Below are positions 7,724 through 17,100 of a DNA stretch of 64,000 nt, piece after piece; the first letter of the stretch is position 1, and every line of letters begins with the position of its first letter. Origin of the DNA: Pseudomonas reinekei. Lineage in GTDB: Bacteria; Pseudomonadota; Gammaproteobacteria; Pseudomonadales; Pseudomonadaceae. The position numbers and the translations under genes were made by a program. Location: positions 1 through 64,000 of the forward strand of contig NZ_MSTQ01000016.1 in the NCBI RefSeq assembly GCF_001945365.1, in the 5' to 3' direction. A model generated the notes under the pieces. The model was not told the origin of the DNA. It saw nothing but the letters and a program-made list of their open reading frames with translations, and searched no databases.

Positions 7724-7855
7724 TTCGCTTCGTTACGGGGCGCATTATGCCACAAGTTTTCATAAAGTGTTGATTTAATTGAATTTTTTTCAAATAAATC
7801 CGAAAACCGGTGAAACGACACATCCCGCGGGTAAAACCGTACAAACTCGAGACAG

Positions 7856-7883
7856 AAAAAAACCCGCTTTAGCGGGTTTTTCC
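7856..7883 (-). terminator. Terminator of the right tRNA Val-Asp unit
   Basis: AAAAACCCGCT/AGCGGGTTTTT hairpin between the two tRNA pairs. It lies after the right tRNA-Asp, implying that each Val-Asp pair is a separate transcription unit or is partly attenuated from the next. Confidence 0.8.
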
Positions 7884-7921
7884 GTGGTGACCTGGCGTTC
7901 AGTGTTCCAGGTTACCGAATA

Positions 7922-7998
7922 TGGCGCAGCGGACGGGACTCGAACCCGCGACCCCCGGCGTGACAGGCCGGTATTCTAACCGACTGAACTACCGCTGC
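7922..7998 (-). tRNA. tRNA-Asp(GTC), second copy
   Basis: Identical in the mature sequence to the copy at 7552-7628: anticodon GTC, acceptor GCAGCGG/CCGCTGC and encoded CCA. Confidence 0.95.
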
Positions 7999-8017
7999 GC
8001 GTAACACTTGAAACGAA

Positions 8018-8093
8018 TGGTGGGTGATGACGGGATCGAACCGCCGACATTCTGCTTGTAAGGCAGACGCTCTCCCAGCTGAGCTAATCACCC
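8018..8093 (-). tRNA. tRNA-Val(TAC), second copy
   Basis: Identical in the mature sequence to the copy at 7648-7723: anticodon TAC and encoded CCA. First gene of the right Val-Asp unit; its promoter must lie in the AT-richer stretch 8100-8250 shared with rdgC. Confidence 0.95.
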
Positions 8094-8252
8094 TTCGCTT
8101 CGGTGTGGCGCGCATTCTACGGAGCGACCCTACCTCTGGCAAGCACTTTTTTAATTAATTTTCTGATGCCTTCCAAAGGCTTAGAGAAGGGTTGGCCTAT
8201 GGCACACGGAGGACAATAATGCCCGCCTTTGTATAAAGGAGAGACTCACCCC

Positions 8253-9173
8253 ATGTGGTTCAAAAACCTGCTTATCTATCGCCTGACCCAAGATCTGCCT
8301 GTTGATGCCGAGGCGTTGGAAACTGCACTGGCCACCAAACTGGCGCGCCCATGTGCAAGCCAGGAGTTGACCACCTACGGTTTCGTCGCACCGTTCGGCA
8401 AGGGCGAAGATGCGCCGCTGGTACACGTCAGCGGCGATTTCCTGCTGATCAGCGCGCGCAAGGAAGAACGTATCCTGCCAGGCAGCGTCGTGCGTGACGC
8501 GGTGAAGGAAAAGGTCGAAGAGATCGAAGCCGAGCAAATGCGCAAGGTCTATAAGAAGGAACGCGACCAGATCAAGGATGAAATCATCCAGGCCTTCCTG
8601 CCTCGCGCCTTTATTCGCCGCTCGTCGACCTTCGCCGCCATCGCGCCGAAACAGGGCTTGATCCTCGTCAACTCGGCCAGCCCGAAACGTGCCGAAGACC
8701 TGCTGTCCACCCTGCGTGAAGTGATCGGCACCCTGCCGGTGCGTCCGCTGACGGTGAAGATGTCGCCGACCGCCACCATGACCGAATGGGTTACCACCCA
8801 GAAAGCTGCAGACGACTTCTTTGTGCTGGACGAGTGCGAACTGCGCGACACCCACGAAGACGGCGGCATTGTGCGTTGCAAGCGCCAGGACCTGACCAGC
8901 GAAGAAATCCAGCTGCACCTGAGCACCGGCAAAGTGGTGACCCAACTGTCGCTGGCCTGGCAGGACAAGTTGTCCTTCGTGCTCGACGACAAGATGGTGG
9001 TCAAGCGCCTGAAGTTTGAAGACCTGCTGCAAGACCAGGCAGAACAGGACGGCGGCGACGAAGCACTTGGCCAACTGGATGCCAGCTTTACCCTGATGAT
9101 GCTGACGTTCGGCGACTTCCTGCCGGCGCTGGTTGAAGCACTGGGTGGCGAAGAGACTCCGCAGGGGATCTAA
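8253..9173 (+). CDS. rdgC: Recombination-associated protein RdgC
   Basis: 306 residues from ATG 8253 (MWFKNLLIYRLTQD), the canonical RdgC start; AAGGAG lies 11 bases upstream and the slightly longer frame is not expected. It is full length for the family and matches throughout (TYGFVAPFGKGEDAPLVH, LPRAFIRRSSTFAAI, TEWVTTQKAADDFFVLDECEL). RdgC is a ring-shaped dimer that binds double-stranded DNA nonspecifically and inhibits RecA-promoted strand exchange, and is implicated in replication restart and pilin variation in other bacteria. Nucleoid-associated, single gene, divergent from the tRNA cluster. Confidence 0.96.
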   Translation: MWFKNLLIYRLTQDLPVDAEALETALATKLARPCASQELTTYGFVAPFGKGEDAPLVHVSGDFLLISARKEERILPGSVVRDAVKEKVEEIEAEQMRKVYKKERDQIKDEIIQAFLPRAFIRRSSTFAAIAPKQGLILVNSASPKRAEDLLSTLREVIGTLPVRPLTVKMSPTATMTEWVTTQKAADDFFVLDECELRDTHEDGGIVRCKRQDLTSEEIQLHLSTGKVVTQLSLAWQDKLSFVLDDKMVVKRLKFEDLLQDQAEQDGGDEALGQLDASFTLMMLTFGDFLPALVEALGGEETPQGI

Positions 9174-9208
9174 ACCCAATCTGTTCAAACTGACGGAACA
9201 GGGTCAAC

Positions 9209-9298
9209 TGTGGGAGCTGGCTTGCCAGCGATAGCGGTGTTACAGAGGGCTCAAATGGAGTCTGACACATCAATATTGCTGGCAAGCCAGCTCCCACA
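9209..9298. repeat. REPIN (two inverted REP copies)
   Basis: TGTGGGAGCTGGCTTGCCAGCGAT at 9209-9232 and its inverted counterpart at 9275-9298, about 40 bases apart. This is the typical mobile REP doublet of fluorescens-group Pseudomonas, between rdgC and the BASS transporter gene. Confidence 0.9.
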
Positions 9299-9334
9299 AT
9301 GTTTTGTGGTGTAACTAAAAACAAGGATCAGGCC

Positions 9335-10300
9335 ATGCGCGCACTGGCTGCACTGAGTCGTTTTGTCGGCAACACCTTCGCTTACTGGGTATTGATTTTC
9401 GCTGTCGTGGCGTTCCTGCAACCGGCATGGTTCATCGGCCTTAAAGGTGCCATCGTGCCCTTACTGGGGCTGGTGATGTTCGGCATGGGCCTGACCCTCA
9501 AACTTGAAGACTTCGCTGAAGTCGCACGCCATCCATGGCGTGTGGCCCTCGGGGTGGTGGCGCATTTCGTGATCATGCCCGGCGTGGCGTGGTTGCTCTG
9601 CCAGGCGTTTCATTTGCCGCCGGAAATCGCCGTTGGCGTGATTCTGGTCGGCTGCTGCCCAAGCGGCACTTCGTCGAACGTGATGACTTGGCTGGCACGC
9701 GGCGATCTAGCGTTGTCGGTGGCCATCGCGGCCGTCACCACCCTCCTCGCCCCGCTGTTGACCCCGGCGCTGATCTGGTTGCTCGCATCGGCCTGGCTGC
9801 CGGTCTCGTTCATGGAGTTGTTCTGGTCGATCCTGCAAGTCGTGCTGCTGCCGATCGTGTTGGGCGTAGTTGCCCAGCGCCTGCTCGGCGACAAGGTCCG
9901 ACACGCGGTGGAGGTGTTGCCGCTGGTTTCGGTGGTGAGCATCGTGATTATCGTCACGGCCGTCGTCGCCGCCAGCCAGGCAAAAATCGCCGAATCGGGC
10001 TTACTGATCATGGCGGTGGTCATGTTGCACAACAGCTTCGGTTACCTGCTGGGCTACTTCACCGGCCGCGTGTTCAAGTTGCCATTGGCCCAGCGCAAGT
10101 CGCTGGCCCTGGAAGTCGGCATGCAGAACTCCGGGTTGGGCGCCGCACTGGCCAGTGCGCATTTCTCGCCGCTGGCGGCAGTGCCGAGTGCATTGTTCAG
10201 CGTCTGGCACAATATTTCCGGGGCACTGCTCTCGACGTATTTCCGCCGAATGAGCGAGAAAGAAGACCGGAAGATCGCAGGTCAGCAAGCCACCGAATGA
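9335..10300 (+). CDS. Bile acid:sodium symporter family (BASS) transporter
   Basis: 321 residues from ATG 9335 with AAGGA upstream. Ten hydrophobic helices are apparent. Diagnostic BASS motifs are present: GLVMFGMGLTLKLEDF, VILVGCCPSGTSSNVMTWLA (crossover helix), and LEVGMQNSGLGAALA. Family members move organic anions (bile acids, pantoate, pyruvate and other keto acids) with Na+; PanS-type pantoate import is one possibility, but the substrate cannot be read from sequence. The leader has an A-rich stretch (AACTAAAAACAAGGA) touching the ribosome site, which resembles Hfq/Crc catabolite-repression targets. Confidence 0.9.
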   Translation: MRALAALSRFVGNTFAYWVLIFAVVAFLQPAWFIGLKGAIVPLLGLVMFGMGLTLKLEDFAEVARHPWRVALGVVAHFVIMPGVAWLLCQAFHLPPEIAVGVILVGCCPSGTSSNVMTWLARGDLALSVAIAAVTTLLAPLLTPALIWLLASAWLPVSFMELFWSILQVVLLPIVLGVVAQRLLGDKVRHAVEVLPLVSVVSIVIIVTAVVAASQAKIAESGLLIMAVVMLHNSFGYLLGYFTGRVFKLPLAQRKSLALEVGMQNSGLGAALASAHFSPLAAVPSALFSVWHNISGALLSTYFRRMSEKEDRKIAGQQATE

Positions 10301-10345
10301 TCCGCAAACTTGATCCCCGGATTAATGCTGGGCACTATATTGCGC

Positions 10346-10400
10346 AACGCGAGGACGACCTTGCGACTCGATCGAGTCATTAATCTGGGGACGACCCCGT
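10346..10400 (+). promoter_or_regulatory. Guanidine-II (mini-ykkC) riboswitch
   Basis: Two hairpins each capped by an ACGA tetraloop, the defining feature of guanidine-II: CGCGAGG-ACGA-CCTTGCG at 10348-10365 and GGGG-ACGA-CCCC at 10387-10398. The linker contains a perfect palindrome GACTCGATCGAGTC. The ribosome site GAGGG at about 10409-10413 follows at once, consistent with translational control: guanidinium binding between the two loops frees the ribosome site. The downstream gene is a guanidinium exporter, which fits the known association. Confidence 0.9.
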
Positions 10401-10419
10401 CAATCGATGAGGGTCTTTC

Positions 10420-10734
10420 ATGTCCTGGATCATTCTGTTTTTCGCCGGCCTGTTCGAAGTCGGTTGGGCCGTCGGCCTGAAGTACACGGACGGTTTCAGC
10501 CGTCCGATCCCCACGGCACTCACCGTTGCGGCCATGGCGATCAGCCTGGGTTTGCTGGGCCTTGCCATGAAGGAATTGCCGCTGGGCACGGCCTATGCGA
10601 TCTGGACAGGTGTTGGCGCTGTAGGCACGGTGATTGCCGGGATCATTTTGTTTGGTGAGTCGATGGCGCTCTTTCGGCTGGCCAGTGTGGCGTTGATTAT
10701 TGCCGGACTGGTTGGGCTTAAGGTCAGCGCTTAA
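10420..10734 (+). CDS. sugE: Guanidinium exporter (SMR family, SugE/Gdx)
   Basis: 104 residues with four membrane helices, full length for the small multidrug resistance family. The Gdx subtype is shown by FEVGWAVGLKYTDGF (Glu13 is the proton/substrate carboxylate), PLGTAYAIWTGVGAVGT and GIILFGES. Gdx proteins are dual-topology dimers exporting guanidinium in exchange for protons. It lies directly behind the guanidine-II riboswitch, which confirms the substrate class. Monocistronic; followed by a perfect 15-bp hairpin shared with the convergent acyltransferase gene. Confidence 0.94.
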   Translation: MSWIILFFAGLFEVGWAVGLKYTDGFSRPIPTALTVAAMAISLGLLGLAMKELPLGTAYAIWTGVGAVGTVIAGIILFGESMALFRLASVALIIAGLVGLKVSA

Positions 10735-10740
10735 GCGGCT

Positions 10741-10772
10741 GACCCAATCGCGGGCAAGCCCGCGATTGGGTC
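10741..10772. terminator. REP-like perfect hairpin between convergent genes
   Basis: GACCCAATCGCGGGC-AA-GCCCGCGATTGGGTC: 15-bp arms and a two-base loop, between the stops of sugE and the acyltransferase. There is no T run, so it may act as a REP-type transcript-end structure. Confidence 0.6.
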
Positions 10773-10786
10773 GGCACAGACACCCA

Positions 10787-12655
10787 CTACCTGACGGCGC
10801 CCCGCAATTCTCCCACCACCCGCTGTAACTCTGCTGGCTCAGCCGCTTCAACAGCCGGCCCCGCCACCAACGTCACCCGCGACCACAATCGGCGAAACAA
10901 TCCCTTGCCCGGATCACGGCTGAAGAAACTCCCCCACAGCCCCTGCAAGGCCAGCGGAATCACCGGTACGGGCGTCTCTTCGAGAATCCGCGTCAGCCCA
11001 CCCTTGAACTCGTTGATCTCGCCATCCTCCGTCAGTTTACCCTCGGGGAAAATGCACACCAACTCGCCCTCCTTCAGATACCGGGCGATGCGCGTGAAGG
11101 CCTGTTCGTAGATCTGGATATCTTCCTGCCGCCCCGCAATCGGAATCGTCCCCGCCGTGCGGAAGATGAAGTTCAATACCGGCAGGTTGTAGATTTTGTA
11201 GTACATGACAAAGCGAATCGGCCGACGCACCGCACCGCCAATCAGCAGGGCATCGACGAAGGAGACGTGGTTGCACACCAGCAACGCGGCGCCTTCATCG
11301 GGAATCAGATGCAGGTTGCGATGCTCCACGCGGTACATGGAATGGCTGAGCAGCCAGATCATGAAACGCATGGTGAACTCGGGAACAATCTTGAAGATGT
11401 AGGCGTTGACGCCGATGTTGAGCAGCGACACTACGAGGAACAATTGCGGAATCGACAGATCGGCCAGGCTCAGCAGGATGATCGAGACGATCGCCGACAC
11501 CACCATGAACAACGCGTTGAGAATGTTGTTGGCGGCAATCACTCGCGCCCGCTCGTTCTCGGCGGTGCGTGACTGGATCAGCGCATACAGCGGCACAATA
11601 TAGAAACCACCGAAGACACCGAGGCCGAGGATGTCGAGCAGCACCAGCCAGGTGTGACCAAAGCCGAGAATCTCGATCCAGCCATGGCCCGCAGCGCTTT
11701 CCGGAATTCCGCCGGAATGCCACCACAGCAGCAAGCCAAACACGGTCAGGCCGAACGAACCGAACGGCACCAGGCCAATTTCGACTTTGCGCCCGGAGAG
11801 CCTTTCGCAAAGCATCGAACCGACGGCGATGCCGACCGAAAACACCGTCAGAATCAGCGTTACAACGGTCTCGTCACCGTGCATCCACTCCTTGGCATAG
11901 GCAGGGATTTGCGTCAGGTAAATTGCCCCGACAAACCAGAACCACGAATTGCCGACAATTGACCGCGACACCGCCGGGGTTTGCCCCAGGCCCAATTTCA
12001 ACGTAGCCCAGGACTGGCTGAAGATGTTCCAGTTCAGACGCATTTCCGGGGCGGACGCGGCGGCCCGTGGGATGCTGCGACTGGCCAGGTAACCGAGCAC
12101 GGCAATGCCGATGATCGCCGTGGACACGACCGGAGCGTAATGAGTGGACGACATCATGATCCCGGCGCCGATGGTCCCGGCGAGGATCGCCAGGAACGTG
12201 CCCATTTCCACCAGACCGTTGCCACCGACCAGTTCATCTTCTTGCAGGGCTTGCGGCAGGATCGAATATTTCACCGGACCGAACAGCGCCGAGTGCGTGC
12301 CCATGGCGAACAGCGCCACCAGCATCAGCGACAGGTGATCGAACATGAAGCCGACCGCGCCGACCGCCATGATGACTATTTCGCCGAGCTTGATCAGACG
12401 GATCAGCGCGTCCTTGGCGAACTTTTCGCCGAACTGCCCGGCCAGCGCCGAGAACAGGAAAAACGGCAGGATGAATAACAACGCACACAGGTTGACCCAG
12501 ATCGAGCGGTCACCGTCGATGGTGAGTTTGTACAAGATGGCGAGGATCAACGACTGCTTGAAGACGTTGTCGTTGAACGCCCCGAGGGACTGGGTGATGA
12601 AGAACGGCAGGAAACGCCGGGTGCGTAGCAAGGTGAACTGTGAGGGGTGACTCAT
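10787..12655 (-). CDS. MFS transporter fused to 1-acyl-glycerophosphate acyltransferase
   Basis: 622 residues from ATG 12655 (MSHPSQFTLLRTRRFLPFF). The N-terminal ~400 residues are a major facilitator (LGAFNDNVFKQSLI, LPFFLFSALAGQFGEKFAKD) like the lysophospholipid flippase LplT. The C-terminal ~200 residues are a PlsC-type acyltransferase with H-x4-D (NHVSFVDALLIGG), FPEGKLTEDG and VPVIPLAL. This resembles LplT-Aas fusions but lacks the AMP-dependent acyl-ACP synthetase domain, so the acyl donor is unclear. Likely role: retrieving or remodelling lysophospholipids at the inner membrane. Ends near the sugE hairpin; upstream is a TDT carrier in the same orientation. Confidence 0.87.
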   Translation of the reverse strand: MSHPSQFTLLRTRRFLPFFITQSLGAFNDNVFKQSLILAILYKLTIDGDRSIWVNLCALLFILPFFLFSALAGQFGEKFAKDALIRLIKLGEIVIMAVGAVGFMFDHLSLMLVALFAMGTHSALFGPVKYSILPQALQEDELVGGNGLVEMGTFLAILAGTIGAGIMMSSTHYAPVVSTAIIGIAVLGYLASRSIPRAAASAPEMRLNWNIFSQSWATLKLGLGQTPAVSRSIVGNSWFWFVGAIYLTQIPAYAKEWMHGDETVVTLILTVFSVGIAVGSMLCERLSGRKVEIGLVPFGSFGLTVFGLLLWWHSGGIPESAAGHGWIEILGFGHTWLVLLDILGLGVFGGFYIVPLYALIQSRTAENERARVIAANNILNALFMVVSAIVSIILLSLADLSIPQLFLVVSLLNIGVNAYIFKIVPEFTMRFMIWLLSHSMYRVEHRNLHLIPDEGAALLVCNHVSFVDALLIGGAVRRPIRFVMYYKIYNLPVLNFIFRTAGTIPIAGRQEDIQIYEQAFTRIARYLKEGELVCIFPEGKLTEDGEINEFKGGLTRILEETPVPVIPLALQGLWGSFFSRDPGKGLFRRLWSRVTLVAGPAVEAAEPAELQRVVGELRGAVR

Positions 12656-12751
12656 CTTCCATGTTTCCCTGATGTTGGGTAAAAGTGGCCGGGTTCTCTG
12701 ATTGGAATGTCGAACGTCGATCCAGGCCACACATTACCTAAACTTTGCCGG

Positions 12752-13903
12752 TTATTTCTTTAATCCTGCAATACAGGGTGAGACAAACAACTCCCCTCTC
12801 CAGGCGCCCTGGACAGTGCGTTTGCCTACGATCAGCCACATCACCGCCAACAGCGCCACCAGTGCACAACCGACCACACTGAAAAATGTCAGGTGCAGGG
12901 TGCTGGCCAGTTTCAACGTTGCCAGAGAATAGACACCCAACGGAAAGGTAAAGCCCCACCAGCCAAGATTGAAAGGAATGCCAGCGCGCAGATAACGCAG
13001 CGTGATCAGGACCGCCGTCAACATCCACCACAAGCCAAAGCCCCACAAGGTGATGCCTGCGACCAGACCGAGCCCGGCGGCAATCTCGCCGATCCCCGCC
13101 ATACCGTTGGCAGCAAAGATCGCAGGAGCATCCGCCCCCAACAGCAACATCCCCAACGCGCCGGTGCCGATCGGCCCCAATGCCAGCCAGCTGGAAGCGG
13201 CCATGTTCTCGTGGGGCAATTTGTGCAGGGCCATGCGCAACAGCAGAATCGTCAGAAGGCTGAACGCCACCGGCAGGGAAAATGCCCAAAGGACGTAGCT
13301 GGTCACCAGAACCACCAGTTGCGAATGGGCATCCGCCAGATGCGGCGCCAGCAAGCCACCACTGGCAGCGGCTACTTCCGCCGCCACGACTGGCAGCAAC
13401 CAGACGGCGGTCATTTGGTCGATGCTGTGTTCCTGGCGGGTGAACATCATGTAGGGAATCAGCACCCCGCACGCCAGCGACATCGCCACATCCAGCCACC
13501 ACAGCACTTCGGCCAGCGCGATCACGCCGTCCCCCCAACGCGGCAGACCAAACAGCAGGAAGCCGTTGATGATGGTCGCCAGCCCCATGGGAATCGTGCC
13601 GAAGAACATCGAAACAGTGGAGTGAGCAAAAATTCGTCGCGCCTCGTCGTAGAACAAGGTCCAGCGCGCGGCGTACAGGGTCGTGAACAACAGAAACAGC
13701 GCAATATTGAACAGCCAAAGGCCTTCGGCGACGGTGTGCAGAACCGGATAGTCGCCGGGCAACTGTGCCAATGCCAAAGCCAATACGCCGGTGCCCATGG
13801 TGGCGGAAAACCAGTTGGGGGTGAACTGGCGAATGACTTCCATGGGGTGCTGCAAGTGACGAAACGGCTTGATACCGGGTTTGGCAATGTGGGTGCAGGT
13901 CAT
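12752..13903 (-). CDS. TDT-family transporter (TehA/Mae1/Ssu1-like)
   Basis: 383 residues with about ten membrane helices, starting at ATG 13903 with GGAG six bases upstream. Family marks include FTPNWFSATMGTGVLALAL near the N-terminus, GTIPMGLATIINGF and NLGWWGFTFPLGVYSLAT. The tellurite-resistance/dicarboxylate transporter family includes malate uptake carriers, Ssu1 sulfite exporters and TehA anion channels; the PNWF-GTG start and WWGFTFPLGVYS end suit the Ssu1/Mae1 branch. Substrate not assignable. It lies 96 bases before the MFS-acyltransferase in the same direction and could share a transcript. Confidence 0.85.
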   Translation of the reverse strand: MTCTHIAKPGIKPFRHLQHPMEVIRQFTPNWFSATMGTGVLALALAQLPGDYPVLHTVAEGLWLFNIALFLLFTTLYAARWTLFYDEARRIFAHSTVSMFFGTIPMGLATIINGFLLFGLPRWGDGVIALAEVLWWLDVAMSLACGVLIPYMMFTRQEHSIDQMTAVWLLPVVAAEVAAASGGLLAPHLADAHSQLVVLVTSYVLWAFSLPVAFSLLTILLLRMALHKLPHENMAASSWLALGPIGTGALGMLLLGADAPAIFAANGMAGIGEIAAGLGLVAGITLWGFGLWWMLTAVLITLRYLRAGIPFNLGWWGFTFPLGVYSLATLKLASTLHLTFFSVVGCALVALLAVMWLIVGKRTVQGAWRGELFVSPCIAGLKK

Positions 13904-14184
13904 GATGAACTCCAGTCCTCTGGTGAGGTGGAGCTCATCATAGAGCCAAATCGAATATCTATATAACGGGTAATATCTCTAACCATTATCTATTTTACTG
14001 ATCAAATCGCGAACGCTTTTCAGGGGCAACTGGCGGCGATGCACACTTTGGGACGCTGACAGCCCTCAACCCTGCGACACCCCGCCACGCCACGACCTTG
14101 GTCGACACTGACGAACCCCTGCCATCGTGCGAGACTGTCCGTCCGGGCGGGAGGCCCGGGTGTCTTTGGTTGCCTGGAGTTCCC

Positions 14185-17100
14185 ATGTCGCTGTCCAGCG
14201 GGCTGATTGCCGCCGTCGCCCTGGCCTATATGGCCATCATGTTCGCCATCGCCTTTTACGGTGACCGTCGCAGCGCGCCATTGCCGCCGCGGGTGCGTGC
14301 CTGGGTGTATAGCCTGTCGCTGGCGGTCTACTGCACCAGCTGGACGTTCTTCGGTGCCGTGGGCCAGGCGGCCGAACAGCTGTGGTCATTCCTGCCGATC
14401 TACCTTGGGCCGATCCTGCTGCTGATCGGGGCGCCGTGGGTCCTGCAGAAAATGGTGATGATCAGCAAGCAGGAGAACATCACTTCAATTGCCGACTTCA
14501 TCGCCGCTCGCTACGGCAAATCGCAGTCGCTGGCAGTGGTGGTGGCGCTGATTTGCCTGGTCGGTGTGCTGCCCTACATCGCCTTGCAACTGAAAGGCAT
14601 CGTGCTTGGCGTAAATCTGTTGATCGGTGCCGGCGCCGATACCATGGGTGTTAGCGCGCAGGACACGGCGCTGATCGTGTCGCTGGTATTGGCGTTGTTC
14701 ACCATTGTCTTTGGTACGCGCAACCTCGATGCCACGGAACACCACCGTGGCATGGTGCTGGCGATTGCCTTTGAATCGCTGGTGAAGCTATTTGCCTTTC
14801 TGGCGGTCGGCGCGTTCGTGACCTTCGGTTTGTACGACGGTTTCGATGACCTGTTCAATCAGGCCATGCTCGCCCCGCGCCTTGAGCAATACTGGAAAGA
14901 AACCATCAACTGGCCGTCGATGGTGGTGCAGACCGGCGTGGCGATGATGGCGATTATCTGCCTGCCGCGACAATTCCATGTGACCGTGGTCGAGAACATC
15001 GACCCGCAGGATCTGCGCCTGGCCAAGTGGGTGTTTCCGGCCTATCTCGCTTTGGCCGCATTGTTTGTCGTACCGATCGCCCTGGCAGGTCAGATGCTGC
15101 TGCCAAGCTCGGTACTGCCTGACTCCTTCGTCATCAGCCTGCCACTGGCCCAGGCTCACCCTGCCCTCGCCTTGCTGGCTTTCATCGGCGGTGCGTCGGC
15201 GGCCACCGGCATGGTGATCGTGGCCAGCGTCGCGCTGTCGACCATGGTCTCCAACGACATGCTGTTGCCGTGGTTGCTGCGGCGCAACAACGCCGAGCGT
15301 CCGTTCGAAGTGTTCCGCCAGTGGATGCTTTCGGTGCGCCGCGTGAGCATTGTGGTCATACTGCTGCTGGCTTATGTCAGCTATCGCCTGCTGGGCTCGA
15401 CCGCCAGCCTGGCAACCATTGGCCAGATCGCGTTCGCTGCCGTCACGCAATTGGCACCGGCGATGCTCGGCGCGTTGTACTGGAAACAAGCCAACCGCCG
15501 TGGCGTCTTCGCCGGCCTCGCCGCTGGCACATTCCTGTGGTTTTACACACTGATTCTGCCGATCGCCGCCCACAGCCTCGGCATGTCCCTGAACAGTTTC
15601 CCAGGCCTGGCCTGGCTGCACGGCAATCCGCTGAACCTGCCGATCACTCCGCTGACCCAAGGCGTGGTGCTGTCATTGGCGGGCAACTTCACCCTGTTTG
15701 CCTGGGTCTCGGTGCTGTCGCGCACCCGGGTTTCGGAGCACTGGCAGGCTGGCCGCTTCATCGGCCAGGAAATCAGCGCCCGCCCGAGCGCGCGCTCGAT
15801 GCTCGCGGTGCAGATCGACGACTTGCTGCAATTGGCCGCTCGCTTCGTCGGTGAGGAACGCGCCCGCCAGAGCTTCATCCGCTTTGCCTATCGTCAGGGC
15901 AAAGGCTTCAACCCGAACCAGAATGCCGACGGTGAATGGATCGCCCACACCGAACGCTTGCTCGCCGGCGTGCTGGGCGCCTCGTCGACACGGGCAGTGG
16001 TCAAAGCGGCCATTGAAGGTCGGGAGATGCAACTGGAGGACGTCGTGCGAATCGCCGACGAAGCGTCGGAAGTCCTGCAATTCAACCGCGCACTGCTGCA
16101 AGGGGCGATCGAGAACATTTCCCAAGGTATCAGCGTGGTTGACCAGTCACTGAAACTGGTGGCCTGGAACCGGCGCTATCTGGAGCTGTTCAACTATCCC
16201 GACGGCTTGATCAGCGTTGGCAGACCGATCGCCGATATCATCCGCTACAACGCCGAGCGTGGGTTGTGCGGCCCCGGCGAAGCCGAAGTGCACGTCGCCC
16301 GGCGCCTGCACTGGATGCGTCAGGGCCGGGCGCATACGTCGGAGCGGCTGTTCCCTAACGGGCGGGTGATCGAACTGATCGGCAACCCGATGCCCGGCGG
16401 CGGTTTTGTCATGAGCTTCACCGACATTACCCCCTTCCGCGAGGCCGAGCAGGCATTGACCGAAGCCAACGAGAGCCTCGAACAGCGCGTGACGGAGCGC
16501 ACCCATGAACTGTCGCAACTCAACGTCGCCCTGACCGAAGCCAAGGGCACCGCCGAGGCGGCCAACCAGTCGAAAACCAGATTCCTCGCAGCGGTCAGCC
16601 ATGACCTGATGCAACCGCTGAACGCTGCGCGACTGTTCTCCGCAGCCCTGACTCATCAGGAAGACGGCTTGTCCGGCGAAGCGCAAAAACTGATCCAGCA
16701 CCTTGATAGCTCGTTGCGTTCTGCCGAAGACCTGATCAGTGATCTGCTGGACATTTCCCGCCTGGAAAACGGCAAGATCAATCCCGATCCCAAGCCATTT
16801 GCCCTCAGTGAGTTGTTCGACACCCTCGGCGCCGAATTCAAGGCACTGGCCCGCGAGCAAGGGCTGCAATTCCGTGTCCGGGGCAGCAAGCTGCGCATCG
16901 ACAGTGACATCAAACTGCTGCGCCGCATCCTGCAGAACTTCCTCACCAACGCCTTCCGCTATGCCAAAGGACCAGTGTTACTCGGCGTTCGTCGACGTAA
17001 AGGCGAGCTGTGCCTGGAAGTCTGGGACCGCGGACCGGGGATTCCGGCAGACAAGCAGCAGGTAATTTTCGAAGAATTCAAACGCCTCGACAGCCATCAG

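Larger units (their letters stand above)
7514..7732 (-). repeat. Tandem duplicate of the tRNA Val-Asp unit, left copy
   Basis: This stretch matches 7884-8102 over 219 bases with only three differences seen, all outside the mature tRNAs (one in the leader before tRNA-Asp CCA and two in the spacer between the tRNAs). It covers both tRNA genes and their near flanks. The terminators outside the repeat differ in sequence. Confidence 0.85.
7884..8102 (-). repeat. Tandem duplicate of the tRNA Val-Asp unit, right copy
   Basis: Counterpart of 7514-7732 at an offset of 370 bases, nearly identical including the non-tRNA leader and spacer, pointing to a recent duplication or to gene conversion. Confidence 0.85.

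Noticed and set aside
7542..8142. Minus-strand frames translating the tRNA clusters (VISSAGRASALQAE...)
   Set aside because: These are translations through tRNA-Val and tRNA-Asp genes and their flanks, a common false gene call.
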